Shown piece after piece: positions 44,071 to 52,459 of a stretch of DNA of 64,000 nt. How positions within the stretch are numbered: the first letter of the stretch is position 1; the number at the start of each line of letters is the position of its first letter. The DNA comes from Halobacillus naozhouensis (GTDB lineage: Bacteria; Bacillota; Bacilli; Bacillales; Halobacillaceae). The stretch spans positions 868,001-932,000 of the forward strand of contig NZ_CP121671.1 of the NCBI RefSeq assembly GCF_029714185.1, given 5' to 3'. Below the pieces are notes generated by a model, which saw nothing but the letters and a program-made list of their open reading frames with translations, was not told the origin of the DNA and ran no database searches. A program made the position numbers and the translations under genes.

Positions 44071-44309
44071 ATGGATCCACGGTTGTTTGGATCGGGGTCA
44101 ATAAGGAAAAAATAGGTATCCTCCATTCCTTTAAAGGTATAGACAAACTTCCCGTGGTCTGAATGGAAATAAACAATCAGATAATCACCAGTTTGGTCTA
44201 CCATTTTTTTACCCTTGTGAAAATGAGGACATTCGGTGATCGATACCTCATGAACATTTATAAATTCCTTGAGTGCGAGCATCATTTGCTGTGTTAAGTT
44301 CAAGACCAT
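44067..44309 (-). CDS. Hypothetical protein, about 80 residues
   Basis: Not recognised. Starts VLNLTQQMMLALKEFINVHEV and contains ECPHFHKGKKM and the strand-rich YLIVYFHSDHGKFVYTFK. Start choice is uncertain: ATG 44309 lies within the AAAGGTGATGG ribosome site, so TTG 44303 is also possible. Convergent with the previous gene, sharing four bases at the stops. Confidence 0.55.
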   Translation of the reverse strand: MVLNLTQQMMLALKEFINVHEVSITECPHFHKGKKMVDQTGDYLIVYFHSDHGKFVYTFKGMEDTYFFLIDPDPNNRGSI

Positions 44310-44620
44310 CACCTTTTATTTAAGAAATTAAACAATAAAGCCATAATTTGTCTGATCCGTCCCAGTGTGCTAAAGTCTTTTCCAATTAAAATCCACAGAA
44401 ATCTTCCACTTACTAAACCAGAGATATCAAGGTAACCTCGATACCCCCTTCTCCGTTTAAGGGTTTAAGCTATTACTTGTACTTCTAAACAATACCCTTT
44501 ACTTTTCTCTATAAACCCAATAGATGGACCTTGTTCTCGACCCACGATAAGAAAATCCCTATCATAAACTTCCTGTTCTGAGAGACAATAAGGCAAAATG
44601 TTTACAGAAAAGGTGAGTTT
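44310..44620. other. Intergenic region upstream of splAB
   Basis: About 310 bases. It should hold the splA promoter (sigma-G in Bacillus subtilis), but I find no convincing sigma-G -35/-10 pair. A minus-strand frame of 43 codons from TTG 44596 to a stop at 44465 (LPYCLSEQEVYDRDFLIVGR...) looks protein-like but has no ribosome site; it may be a gene remnant. Confidence 0.4.
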
Positions 44621-44878
44621 ATGGAGTTACAGGAAATGTATAATGCTGGAGAAATTGTCTATGTGATTATTAGAAATCCTCACGCGCAAGACGTAGCTAA
44701 CGTCCAAGAAGCAGCTGTTGTTCAGAACCCCGAGAACCCTCAAGAGTTAGCGCTGTTTGTGTATGAAACTTTTTATCCGCTAACAGATGAAGTGGCCGTA
44801 TATAAGTCAGAAGAGCAAGCAGAACAAGCCTATCGTGAGGCATTTGGGACAAATGGAGAGGGTCAATTTTATGGTTAA
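44621..44878 (+). CDS. splA: SplA, regulator of spore photoproduct lyase
   Basis: Small protein of 85 residues that matches SplA (VYVIIRNPHAQDVANVQEAAVV, ELALFVYETFYPL), the TRAP-like negative regulator of splB in B. subtilis. AAAAGGTGAG precedes ATG 44621. It overlaps the splB start by eight bases (44871-44878), so the two are translationally coupled. Presence of the pair supports endospore formation. Confidence 0.88.
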   Translation: MELQEMYNAGEIVYVIIRNPHAQDVANVQEAAVVQNPENPQELALFVYETFYPLTDEVAVYKSEEQAEQAYREAFGTNGEGQFYG

Positions 44879-45899
44879 GCCCTTTGTCCCTCAGCTCGTT
44901 TATGTGGAGCCCCGCGCCTTGGAATACCAAAAAGGGAGGGAGCTCATCGATAAATTTGAAGAGATGGGACTGGAAATTAAGCAGACAACGTCCCATAATC
45001 AAATTAGAAATTTGCCGGGGGACAATGATTTTCAGAAATATCGAATCGCAAAATCGACCCTTGTGGTTGGAGTTCGTAAGACATTGAAATTTGATACTTC
45101 GAAGCCTTCCGCAGAATATGCGATTCCCTTTGCAACAGGTTGTATGGGCCATTGCCACTACTGTTATTTACAAACGACGATGGGGAGTAAACCCTATATT
45201 CGCACATATGTGAATACAGAGGAGATTTTTTCAGCTGCAGAAGAGTATATGAAAGAGCGGGCTCCTGAACCCACTCGCTTTGAAGCTTCCTGTACATCAG
45301 ATATCGTCGGTGTGGATCATCTGACTCACACGTTGAAAGATGCCATCGAATATTTTGGTCAATCAGAGCATGGAAAGCTCCGGTTCGTAACCAAGTTCGC
45401 TCATGTCGATCATTTACTCGATGCTAAGCATAATGGCCGTACTCGTTTTCGTTTCAGTATTAATGATGATTATGTGATTAAATATTTTGAACCGGGAACC
45501 TCGAAGCTGGATGACAGAATAGAAGCGGCTGTTAAGGTTGCAAAGGCAGGCTATCCTTTAGGATTCATTGTTGCCCCTATTTATTTGCATGATGGCTGGA
45601 AAGAAGGATACAAGAAGATGTTCGAGAAGCTGCAAGGCGTTCTCCCTGAACAGGCCGTTCAGGATTTAACCTTTGAGTTGATCCAGCATCGGTTTACGCA
45701 GCCTGCTAAACGAGTTATTCAGAAAAATTACCCCATGAGTAAGCTTGAGCTTGAGGAATCGAAAAGAAAATGGAAATGGGGCCGCTATGGGATTGGCAAG
45801 TATGTTTATCAGGATGAGGAGCAGGAAGATATGAAACACACGCTCGGAGGATATATTGAGCACTATTTTCCAAACGCAAAATTAGAGTATTTTACTTGA
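44871..45899 (+). CDS. splB: Spore photoproduct lyase
   Basis: Radical-SAM enzyme of 342 residues that reverses the spore photoproduct (5-thyminyl-5,6-dihydrothymine) in DNA at germination. The 4Fe-4S cysteines are C91, C95 and C98 in GCMGHCHYCYLQ, and the H-atom donor cysteine is at C141 in EASCTSD, exactly as in B. subtilis SplB, which confirms the start ATG 44871. GGAGAGG lies upstream within splA. The length is the family norm. Confidence 0.96.
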   Translation: MVKPFVPQLVYVEPRALEYQKGRELIDKFEEMGLEIKQTTSHNQIRNLPGDNDFQKYRIAKSTLVVGVRKTLKFDTSKPSAEYAIPFATGCMGHCHYCYLQTTMGSKPYIRTYVNTEEIFSAAEEYMKERAPEPTRFEASCTSDIVGVDHLTHTLKDAIEYFGQSEHGKLRFVTKFAHVDHLLDAKHNGRTRFRFSINDDYVIKYFEPGTSKLDDRIEAAVKVAKAGYPLGFIVAPIYLHDGWKEGYKKMFEKLQGVLPEQAVQDLTFELIQHRFTQPAKRVIQKNYPMSKLELEESKRKWKWGRYGIGKYVYQDEEQEDMKHTLGGYIEHYFPNAKLEYFT

Positions 45900-45981
45900 T
45901 CCGCCCTATAATTAATGCCTCACGTCTTTATGTTACGAAGCAAGACTTATGCTGCAGTTGGAAAGATGCAAAATGATTTAT

Positions 45982-46020
45982 AAAAGACATGCTGTGTACA
46001 TCACGCATGTCTTTTTTCTT
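45982..46020 (+). terminator. Terminator after splB
   Basis: AAAAGACATGC (45982-45992) pairs with GCATGTCTTTT (46005-46015), followed by T-rich sequence. Confidence 0.9.
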
Positions 46021-46094
46021 TTTAACAGGACGCTCTTTCTGTAAAATGTATTAGAAGAACCAGCTAGATAACTTATCAATCTGGAGGGGATGAG

Positions 46095-46541
46095 TTGAGA
46101 TTTCGGTCGAAAATAGATTCTATGTTTATAGCTATTACGTCGGTGGTACTTCTAATTATTGGAATTGTCTTTCTGGTTCCTTATATCTTTGATGAATCCA
46201 CCCATACATTTACTTTTACTGCAGTATGGTTATCAATATTTTTCCTTACCATAGCGTTTATTTTGTGGGTCTCTTTTTCCATAAACTATACATTTCATGA
46301 AACTTATTTGCATGTGAAAGGCGGCCCCTTCTTTAGTAAAATTCCATATGATGAGATTACCAAAGTAGCCCCTACGGAAGATATCTATACAGGTTATCGA
46401 TTATTGTCATCCAGTAAAGGGATTGAAATCCATTATAAATCCGGGATCCTTGGCAGTGTGAAAATATCACCTAGAGAAAAGCATAGGTTCCTCTCTGAGC
46501 TCAAGAAGCATTGCCCCCAGGCGGAGGTTTATGAGAAATAA
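46095..46541 (+). CDS. PH-domain membrane protein (YyaB-like)
   Basis: Protein of 148 residues: two N-terminal membrane segments (about 9-31 and 41-65) followed by a bacterial PH-like domain (YLHVKGGPFFSKIPYDEITKVAPTED, KGIEIHYKSG, ISPREKHRFLSELKKHCP). The function of these small proteins is unknown. The start is TTG 46095 with GGAGGGGATGAG upstream. Single-gene unit. Confidence 0.8.
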   Translation: MRFRSKIDSMFIAITSVVLLIIGIVFLVPYIFDESTHTFTFTAVWLSIFFLTIAFILWVSFSINYTFHETYLHVKGGPFFSKIPYDEITKVAPTEDIYTGYRLLSSSKGIEIHYKSGILGSVKISPREKHRFLSELKKHCPQAEVYEK

Positions 46542-46678
46542 AGCGGAAAGGGTTGTGATCAGGGAAGACTAATTAATTGTATCAGGCATATACCTTTGCT
46601 AAAATAAATGAATTCGTATGAGGAATAGGGTTTCTATAGAGTTTAGATAAGATAACCAGGAAAGGTGTTTGAGGATTT

Positions 46679-47887
46679 ATGCTGCATAATCCAACAGGGA
46701 AAGAAAGGATAGGGTTGGCCTTTCTCCTCGGTATGCTTGGGATATTAGGACCTCTTAATATTGATATGTATTTACCAAGTTTCCCTGCAATCGCTGATGA
46801 TTTTGGGGCTAGTGCTTCACTTGTTCAGCTCAGTTTAACGGCTTGTTTAGTCGGGCTTGCGGTCGGTCAGCTGGTCGTCGGTCCTATTAGTGATGCACAG
46901 GGTAGAAGGAAACCGCTAATGATTTTCATTTTCTTATTTGCGTTAGCATCCCTTTTCTGTGCGTTGGCACCGAATATCATCACGTTAGTGGCGGCTCGTT
47001 TCCTGCAAGGATTTACAGCTTCAGCAGGGGTGGTTCTTTCTCGTGCTGTCGTACGTGACGTGTTTAGCGGAAGAGAACTTACGAAGTTTTTCGCACTTTT
47101 AATGGTGATCAATGCAACGGCTCCGATGATAGCCCCCATGACCGGAGGGGCTATCTTACTTTTACCATTCGCCACCTGGAATACGATTTTCTACTTTTTA
47201 TGTATTCTTGGATTGATTATTGTTTCAGTGATTGCCTTAAAATTACCTGAAACCTTACCACCTGAGAAACGGATCCCAAGCTCGATTGGTCATTCCTTTC
47301 GCACTATTGGCAGTTTATTAAAAGATCGTTCTTTTATTGGCTACGCCTTGACGATTGGCTTCGTTCACGGCGGCAGCTTTGCTTATGTATCAGGAACGCC
47401 TTTTGTGTACCAGGGAATTTATGATGTGTCGCCTCAAGTGTTTAGTATTCTATTTGGTATTAATGGTCTGGCGATCATAAGCGGCAGTTTTATCATCGGT
47501 CGCTTGGGAGGAATCATTCATGAGCGGAGTTTGCTCAGAACGGCCGTCCTTATAGCTGTGAGTGCCACCTTCTTTTTGCTGATCATGACGATTATTGAAG
47601 GACCGTTAGCGACGCTTGTGATCCCGATTTTTATTTACATGACCTCTATGGGCATGATTCTCACCAGTACCTTTACGCTTGCAATGGAGAAACAAGGACA
47701 TCGAGCAGGAAGTGCCAGTGCTGTCTTAGGGATGCTTCCGTTACTATTTGGATCGATGGTTTCCCCGCTTGTCGGCATCAATGAAACGACAGCTGTACCG
47801 ATGGGAGCGACTTTATTTGTTACAGCTTCCATAGGTTCTGTAGCCTTTTTTACGATGACAACGAAGAATCAACAATCAAAAGCATAA
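46679..47887 (+). CDS. Bcr/CflA-type multidrug efflux MFS transporter
   Basis: Drug:H+ antiporter of 402 residues with 12 membrane segments. The early LGPLNIDMYLPSFPAIADDF segment, GPISDAQGRRKPLM in loop 2-3 and RFLQGFTASAGVVLSRAVVRDVF are characteristic of the Bcr/CflA family. Substrates of related proteins include bicyclomycin, sulfonamides and sometimes cysteine. AGGAAAGGTG lies before ATG 46679. No regulator is adjacent. Confidence 0.92.
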   Translation: MLHNPTGKERIGLAFLLGMLGILGPLNIDMYLPSFPAIADDFGASASLVQLSLTACLVGLAVGQLVVGPISDAQGRRKPLMIFIFLFALASLFCALAPNIITLVAARFLQGFTASAGVVLSRAVVRDVFSGRELTKFFALLMVINATAPMIAPMTGGAILLLPFATWNTIFYFLCILGLIIVSVIALKLPETLPPEKRIPSSIGHSFRTIGSLLKDRSFIGYALTIGFVHGGSFAYVSGTPFVYQGIYDVSPQVFSILFGINGLAIISGSFIIGRLGGIIHERSLLRTAVLIAVSATFFLLIMTIIEGPLATLVIPIFIYMTSMGMILTSTFTLAMEKQGHRAGSASAVLGMLPLLFGSMVSPLVGINETTAVPMGATLFVTASIGSVAFFTMTTKNQQSKA

Positions 47888-47951
47888 AGGTTCTTCTTGA
47901 GAAAAGTTATTTATTAGGCTTCGTATATAGAGGGTTTTCCAATAGAGAAGA

Positions 47952-47986
47952 AGTGAGAATACAGGTGCGCATAAAGTGTTCTCACT
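47952..47986. terminator. Hairpin between convergent genes
   Basis: AGTGAGAA (47952-47959) pairs with TTCTCACT (47979-47986) across a 19-base loop. No T-run; it lies between the efflux gene and the convergent hypothetical gene and may terminate weakly. Confidence 0.35.
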
Positions 47987-48008
47987 CTCTTGCCCCTAAA
48001 AAATTGCG

Positions 48009-48485
48009 CTATACGCTTTGATAATCATTATCTACAGTGGCCACACCAAGAGCGAGGTTATCCCAAAGTATTTCCTCGACCATTTGAATTTTTTCTTCGT
48101 CACAATAAATGATAAGGATGAGCTCAGACGTTTTCCCTCTTAGTTTCCTTTGTTTTTTACGCTTTTTTATGTTGAACCACAGACTGATTAAGACCCCTGT
48201 CACACACCCAATTATAGCTGCGATGATCCCCCAGACAATCGGCCCCCATGCCAGGCGAAATCCCACACTGGCTCCAATCACTGAAAAGGCAGTTGCAAGA
48301 GCCGCCCCAATATCAAATAAACTAACTCCGTCTGAATGATGAATCGTATCAAGCAGCCTCCGGTTTTCTGTTCTATTATTCAAAGGAATAGCTAGTATAC
48401 TCTCTTTTGGGATTTTTTCCATCTCAAGTGCTGAAAGCGCTAATTCCAAATATGTCGAATGTTCAAAGGTAGACATCACATACAT
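48009..48485 (-). CDS. Hypothetical membrane protein, 158 residues
   Basis: Not recognised at family level. N-terminal soluble part (EHSTYLELALSALEMEKIPKESILAIPLNN), then a Gly-rich double membrane segment (about 70-108, SVGFRLAWGPIVWGIIAAIIGCVTG) and a very basic linker KKRKKQRKLRGK before a second soluble part with YCDEEKIQMVEEIL. The two soluble parts resemble stress-type proteins that flank a Gly-rich hairpin. It is cotranscribed with the gene at 48491, whose end it nearly touches. Confidence 0.65.
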   Translation of the reverse strand: MYVMSTFEHSTYLELALSALEMEKIPKESILAIPLNNRTENRRLLDTIHHSDGVSLFDIGAALATAFSVIGASVGFRLAWGPIVWGIIAAIIGCVTGVLISLWFNIKKRKKQRKLRGKTSELILIIYCDEEKIQMVEEILWDNLALGVATVDNDYQSV

Positions 48486-48490
48486 CTCAA

Positions 48491-49285
48491 TCACCTGTCT
48501 CTTTTGTTAAGGGTGTGGGGTAAGTCAAATTTGGGTTTCTGATAACGCTGTTGCAAAAAGGTTCTCTGCTCATTATCAAACAGCTTGTTATTTTCTACAG
48601 TATTGACGTATGAATCATACATAGCAAAGAAATAAACGGAAGGAATAAACAGGAGCCACTCCATATTCAGAACCTCGTTTGCTTGAGTAAGGTTTCCTAA
48701 TACAAGTAAATGAATTCCCTCAAGAAAATGCGATAAATAAACGATGGTGACGACCCAGATCATAATGAAGAAGGCTGTCACGATTCTATGAATATAAAGC
48801 TGACCTGCCCCAGGCATAAAAAACGACCACATCACGGCAATCCACGGTTTTCTTTTATCGAGGTAGTTAATTTCCAATGCTGTAATCTGAAAATTAATAA
48901 AACGAGCGTTTTCCCGATCTGCCAGAATAAATACTTTATTCGTATCAACCGTTGTTCGGTAGCTGTCCCATATGCCATAAATGTAGACAGGAATATAGAG
49001 CAGCACCCACCTTGGTTCAAGGATCATTTTGGCCATCTCAAATTCCCTGTTAAATGAGTAGATCATGGCGAGATTAATATTGGCATTGACATTTATAATT
49101 ATTTCCCAGAGAACCAGTACGTAACCACGAAGGTATTTGCATAAGAGGAGGTGTCCAAATCCAGGGAAAGCTGCAGACCACCAGGCGATAACAAATGGGT
49201 TTCTCAAATGGATTTGAGTGGTTCCAAGTGGACTGATATATGCTTTGTACCGTCGAGCTCGATCAGCGTTTTGGTAAGTTTGCAA
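48491..49285 (-). CDS. Membrane protein with two TM2-like repeats
   Basis: Protein of 264 residues built from two similar halves. Each begins with a TM2-like pair: FVIAWWSAAFPGFGHLLLCK (about residue 31) and WIAVMWSFFMPGAGQLYIHR (about 147), and each ends with a tyrosine-rich strand before DSY (YGIWDSYRTTVDTNK; YFFAMYDSYVNTVENNK). This points to an internal duplication. TTG 49285 is the start, with GGGGAGGA upstream. Function unknown. Confidence 0.7.
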   Translation of the reverse strand: MQTYQNADRARRYKAYISPLGTTQIHLRNPFVIAWWSAAFPGFGHLLLCKYLRGYVLVLWEIIINVNANINLAMIYSFNREFEMAKMILEPRWVLLYIPVYIYGIWDSYRTTVDTNKVFILADRENARFINFQITALEINYLDKRKPWIAVMWSFFMPGAGQLYIHRIVTAFFIMIWVVTIVYLSHFLEGIHLLVLGNLTQANEVLNMEWLLFIPSVYFFAMYDSYVNTVENNKLFDNEQRTFLQQRYQKPKFDLPHTLNKRDR

Positions 49286-49433
49286 AAAGATCCTCCCCTC
49301 ATCACTTACAGTTATTCCCTATTCTGCTCATCTAGTCTAGTATTATACTTTCTAAGGAAAGAGGAGATGTGGTCGCTTGCTCAGTTAAGGGGGAGGGAGA
49401 GGGTTTGGATATGCTCGAATTTAACCACACTAA

Positions 49434-49472
49434 AAAACCCGAATAAGGGTAATTCTTTATATAATATTCGGG
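49434..49472 (-). terminator. Terminator after the DASS gene (leftward)
   Basis: CCCGAATA (49438-49445) pairs with TATTCGGG (49465-49472); on the minus strand the stem is followed by TTTTTT. Confidence 0.85.
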
Positions 49473-49504
49473 CTATTAGTTCATAAAAGAAAGGCGGGGT
49501 GAAT

Positions 49505-50881
49505 TTATAATAAATAGTTCCAGAACAGGAATACAGAACCTCCAATGAGTGTCAGCCACAATACCGCGGAGGGCAGCCCAATCTTGAGTAAATCCCGATC
49601 CGTAAAATACCCGTAGGAATAGCTGATTAAGTGCACAGGTGACTGAGTGATTAGGAAAAAACCTGGAATACCGGTTAAAAATACGGCCATCGCTACAACG
49701 AGTGGTGAGAATCCTGCCAGGTTTTCACCGATTTGAATGGAGAGCGGAATCATGATCGTTAGGAAACCCAGGATATTTACAAAGATAATCCGGATCAAGG
49801 CGGTACATAGAATCAACGTTAATACAACAAGAATAGCTGATTGTGAGGACATGGAATCAATGAGGAAGTCCGCGATCCATTTGATTGTACCAGTTTTTAC
49901 GAGCATCCCTGAGACCATGAGAGTGCTGGCGAAAAAAAGCATCATGTCCCAATTGATGGAGGTTTTGGCTTGTTCCCATTTCCATACCCCTATACCGGGG
50001 AGAATAGTTAAGACCGCTCCTAATAACCCGATTAGAGGGATAGAAAAACCGTGTAAGTTTTGTGTCGCCCATAAGACGAGCGTTAGACTCATTATGGCTA
50101 TTACTTTTTTCTCGGCAATACTTATGTGTCCTAACTCTGCTAAGCGGTTGTCGAGCAGCTGCAGCAAGTGCTGCTTATCGATGTTTTCTGGTGGAAAGTA
50201 ATATAAAAACAGACCCCATAATAAGACGACATATACTAGAATCGGTGGAGCGAAATACAACATCCATGTCATGTAATTCAGATCAGTAGAGAGGTCTGAG
50301 AAGAGTCCGAACGTATAGATTGTAGAGCTTGCACCTGTGGCAACAAAAGCCCCAGAGATGGCAGCTAAATAGCTGATGCCTATAAATAAAGCTGCACCTA
50401 AATTTTTCACCTCGCTAAATTCTTTTAAACTTTTTAATAGGCGATCAAGAACAGAGGTGACGAGATTCGCTTTGCCGACATTTGATGGAATCAGAATCGC
50501 CAGCACAAGCATTAGAATAAAGGATATAAACACCAGGGCACGGCCGGAGCCTCGGGATATTTTCAGCAATTGAAAGGAGACGCGGCTTGCCAGACCTGTT
50601 TCGATAAAAGCATGCGAAATGATGAATGTGGCAAATAGCAGCCAGACAATCTCAGAACTAAAGTAGGAAAGGGTTTCCGAATAGGTGAAAAAGTGAAAAG
50701 AAAGCAACAGAATAAATAATAGGGAGCTATAAGCTAATGGAAACACTCGGCCGATCCAAAGAATTTGAATAATTGTCAGCGCAGCAACAGCCTGTAATTT
50801 GATGTCCAGGTGGTAAAACGGCAGAAAAAATAGGAAGTATAACAAGATTGAAAGAATTAATAAACATGTTTTTTTATGCAT
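49505..50881 (-). CDS. DASS/SLC13-family anion transporter
   Basis: Integral membrane carrier of 458 residues with 11-12 hydrophobic segments. The repeated DASS features are visible, e.g. ILIPSNVGKANLVTSVLDRLL and ITQSPVHLISYSYGYFTDRDLLKIG in the substrate-binding halves (an SNT-like motif is not perfectly kept). Members transport di- and tricarboxylates or sulfate, usually with Na+. AGGAGC precedes ATG 50881. It follows the TcuA-like gene in the tricarboxylate cluster, giving that cluster a second transporter. Confidence 0.85.
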   Translation of the reverse strand: MHKKTCLLILSILLYFLFFLPFYHLDIKLQAVAALTIIQILWIGRVFPLAYSSLLFILLLSFHFFTYSETLSYFSSEIVWLLFATFIISHAFIETGLASRVSFQLLKISRGSGRALVFISFILMLVLAILIPSNVGKANLVTSVLDRLLKSLKEFSEVKNLGAALFIGISYLAAISGAFVATGASSTIYTFGLFSDLSTDLNYMTWMLYFAPPILVYVVLLWGLFLYYFPPENIDKQHLLQLLDNRLAELGHISIAEKKVIAIMSLTLVLWATQNLHGFSIPLIGLLGAVLTILPGIGVWKWEQAKTSINWDMMLFFASTLMVSGMLVKTGTIKWIADFLIDSMSSQSAILVVLTLILCTALIRIIFVNILGFLTIMIPLSIQIGENLAGFSPLVVAMAVFLTGIPGFFLITQSPVHLISYSYGYFTDRDLLKIGLPSAVLWLTLIGGSVFLFWNYLL

Positions 50882-50900
50882 AGAAGATGCTCCTATGGAA

Positions 50901-50932
50901 GAGAAAAACCACCATGAATCCGGTGGTTTCTC
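50901..50932 (-). terminator. Hairpin between the TcuA-like and DASS genes
   Basis: On the minus strand GAGAAACCACC pairs with GGTGGTTTTTCTC. A short pyrimidine run follows. It probably terminates part of the transcripts before the DASS gene. Confidence 0.6.
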
Positions 50933-50938
50933 ATTTGC

Positions 50939-52447
50939 TTATGAAGTGGTATTCGTTGTTTTATTTTGTACATAACGCGCTGCGGAAGCGCCGGCTGTTT
51001 TGCCAAAAACAGCTCCTGACATTAATCCGGACCCCCCGGGATAGTTCCCGTAGAAAATCCCGCCTACCATCTCCCCGGCAGCAAACAGGCCGGAAATGGG
51101 TTTGTTTTCTTCATTCAAAACTTCGCCCTCTGTATTAACGTGAATGCCGCCAAAAGAGAAAGTAATGCCACAGGTGACAGGGAAGGCGTAGAAAGGACCT
51201 TGCTCAATTGGCAGCGCCCAATTGGTTTTAGCTGGTATGATCCCGGTTGTTGATTTGCCATCTTTAACGGTGGGATTGTAGTAGCCATCTTCTACAGCGC
51301 TATTATAGTCAGCAATTGTTCTTAAAAACTGATCTTGGTTCACATCCAGTTTCTCAACTAATTCTTCAAGGGTGTCAGCTTGATAATAGGTCGCTTCATC
51401 TAAATTGTATTCTTTACGCAGCATTGGTCGAACTTGTTGATCATAGATTTGGTAGGCGATGTGGTCAGGCTGTTTTAGAATTTCCCGTCCATATTTTGCG
51501 TACGTATAATTTCTGAAATCGGCGCCTTCATCGACGAATCGTTCGCCTGCTTTATTCAGCATGATACTTAATGGATAGGAGTGCTTTTTGAAAATATCAC
51601 CAGGTTTCGTAAAATCGCCAACCTTTGGAGCGTTATAGTCAGTGCCGATGGAGTGGCAGCCAGACCATTCGCCATATTTCTGAGCGCCTATATTAAGGGC
51701 CATCGTCAATCCGTCACCTGTATTGTACTCCGTACCGCGCACAATCGCTGCTTCCCATTCTTCGCCAATATGCTCAGAACGCATTTGTTTATTAGCTTCA
51801 AAGCTGCCGCACGCAATGATAACGCTTGTCGCAGGGACTTCAATCGTTCCATCGTTCTGTTCAACTACAACAGAAGAGATTTGATTGTTCTGCATGTTAA
51901 GTTGAACGGCACGTGATTTGTACCAAATATCAATTCCAAGCTCTGAGGCCCGTGCGAACAAAGTCTTCATCAGCCCCATGCCAATATTCTTCGTTTTGAC
52001 AGGGAGTCCGCCCCAGAAGTGGTATTGTCCTTCTTTTTCAAAAGACTGATTGGCGTAATTGAGTTCAAACTCAACGCCATTCTCACTCATCCAGGAGATC
52101 GTTTGATAGGAATGATTAACTAAGTGATTGGCTAGAGCCGGAGTACTTTTCTCGCCGGTGACGCGCATGATGTCATCATAATAATCTTGCGTACTATACT
52201 CTGGCATCACTATCTTGTCAGCTTCTTCGTCTGTCAAATCAGGCATTAGTCTTCTAATATCACTAAGATCGTTGTAAGCAAAACGGATGGCCCCGTCTGT
52301 AAAATACGAGTTGCCGCCCCGTTTGTGTTCAGGCCCTCGTTCGAGAATAAGGACGCTAGCTCCTGTTTCTCGGGCTGAAATTGCTGCACATAAGGCAGCA
52401 TTTCCAGCTCCGACAACAATTAAATCGTAATTGGAAACATTTTGCAT
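50939..52447 (-). CDS. tcuA: FAD-dependent tricarballylate dehydrogenase-like protein
   Basis: Flavoprotein of 502 residues in the FrdA superfamily, closest in features to TcuA, which oxidises tricarballylate to cis-aconitate. N-terminal FAD loop DLIVVGAGNAALCAAISARETG, then the GGNSYFTDGAIR segment typical of TcuA; the C-terminal GGIHVNTEGEV and FAAGEMVGGIFYGNYPGGSGLMSGAVFGKTAG complete FAD binding. AAGGAGGAA precedes ATG 52447. It lies 12 bases downstream of the TctA gene. The partner TcuB (Fe-S/heme protein that reoxidises the flavin in Salmonella) is not seen, so electron disposal is unclear. Other oxidisable di- or tricarboxylates are possible. Confidence 0.83.
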   Translation of the reverse strand: MQNVSNYDLIVVGAGNAALCAAISARETGASVLILERGPEHKRGGNSYFTDGAIRFAYNDLSDIRRLMPDLTDEEADKIVMPEYSTQDYYDDIMRVTGEKSTPALANHLVNHSYQTISWMSENGVEFELNYANQSFEKEGQYHFWGGLPVKTKNIGMGLMKTLFARASELGIDIWYKSRAVQLNMQNNQISSVVVEQNDGTIEVPATSVIIACGSFEANKQMRSEHIGEEWEAAIVRGTEYNTGDGLTMALNIGAQKYGEWSGCHSIGTDYNAPKVGDFTKPGDIFKKHSYPLSIMLNKAGERFVDEGADFRNYTYAKYGREILKQPDHIAYQIYDQQVRPMLRKEYNLDEATYYQADTLEELVEKLDVNQDQFLRTIADYNSAVEDGYYNPTVKDGKSTTGIIPAKTNWALPIEQGPFYAFPVTCGITFSFGGIHVNTEGEVLNEENKPISGLFAAGEMVGGIFYGNYPGGSGLMSGAVFGKTAGASAARYVQNKTTNTTS

Positions 52448-52459
52448 TGTAGTTCCTCC

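Noticed and set aside
44540..44610. Sigma-G promoter of splA
   Set aside because: Expected from B. subtilis, but no -35/-10 pair with correct spacing was convincing; CATAAAC at about 44573 lacks a partner.
44697..45158. 153-codon minus-strand frame opposite splA and splB
   Set aside because: splB carries its invariant cysteines on the plus strand; the antisense frame is a by-product.
49737..50201. 154-codon plus-strand frame within the DASS gene
   Set aside because: Antisense to transmembrane coding sequence, no start signal and no recognisable protein.
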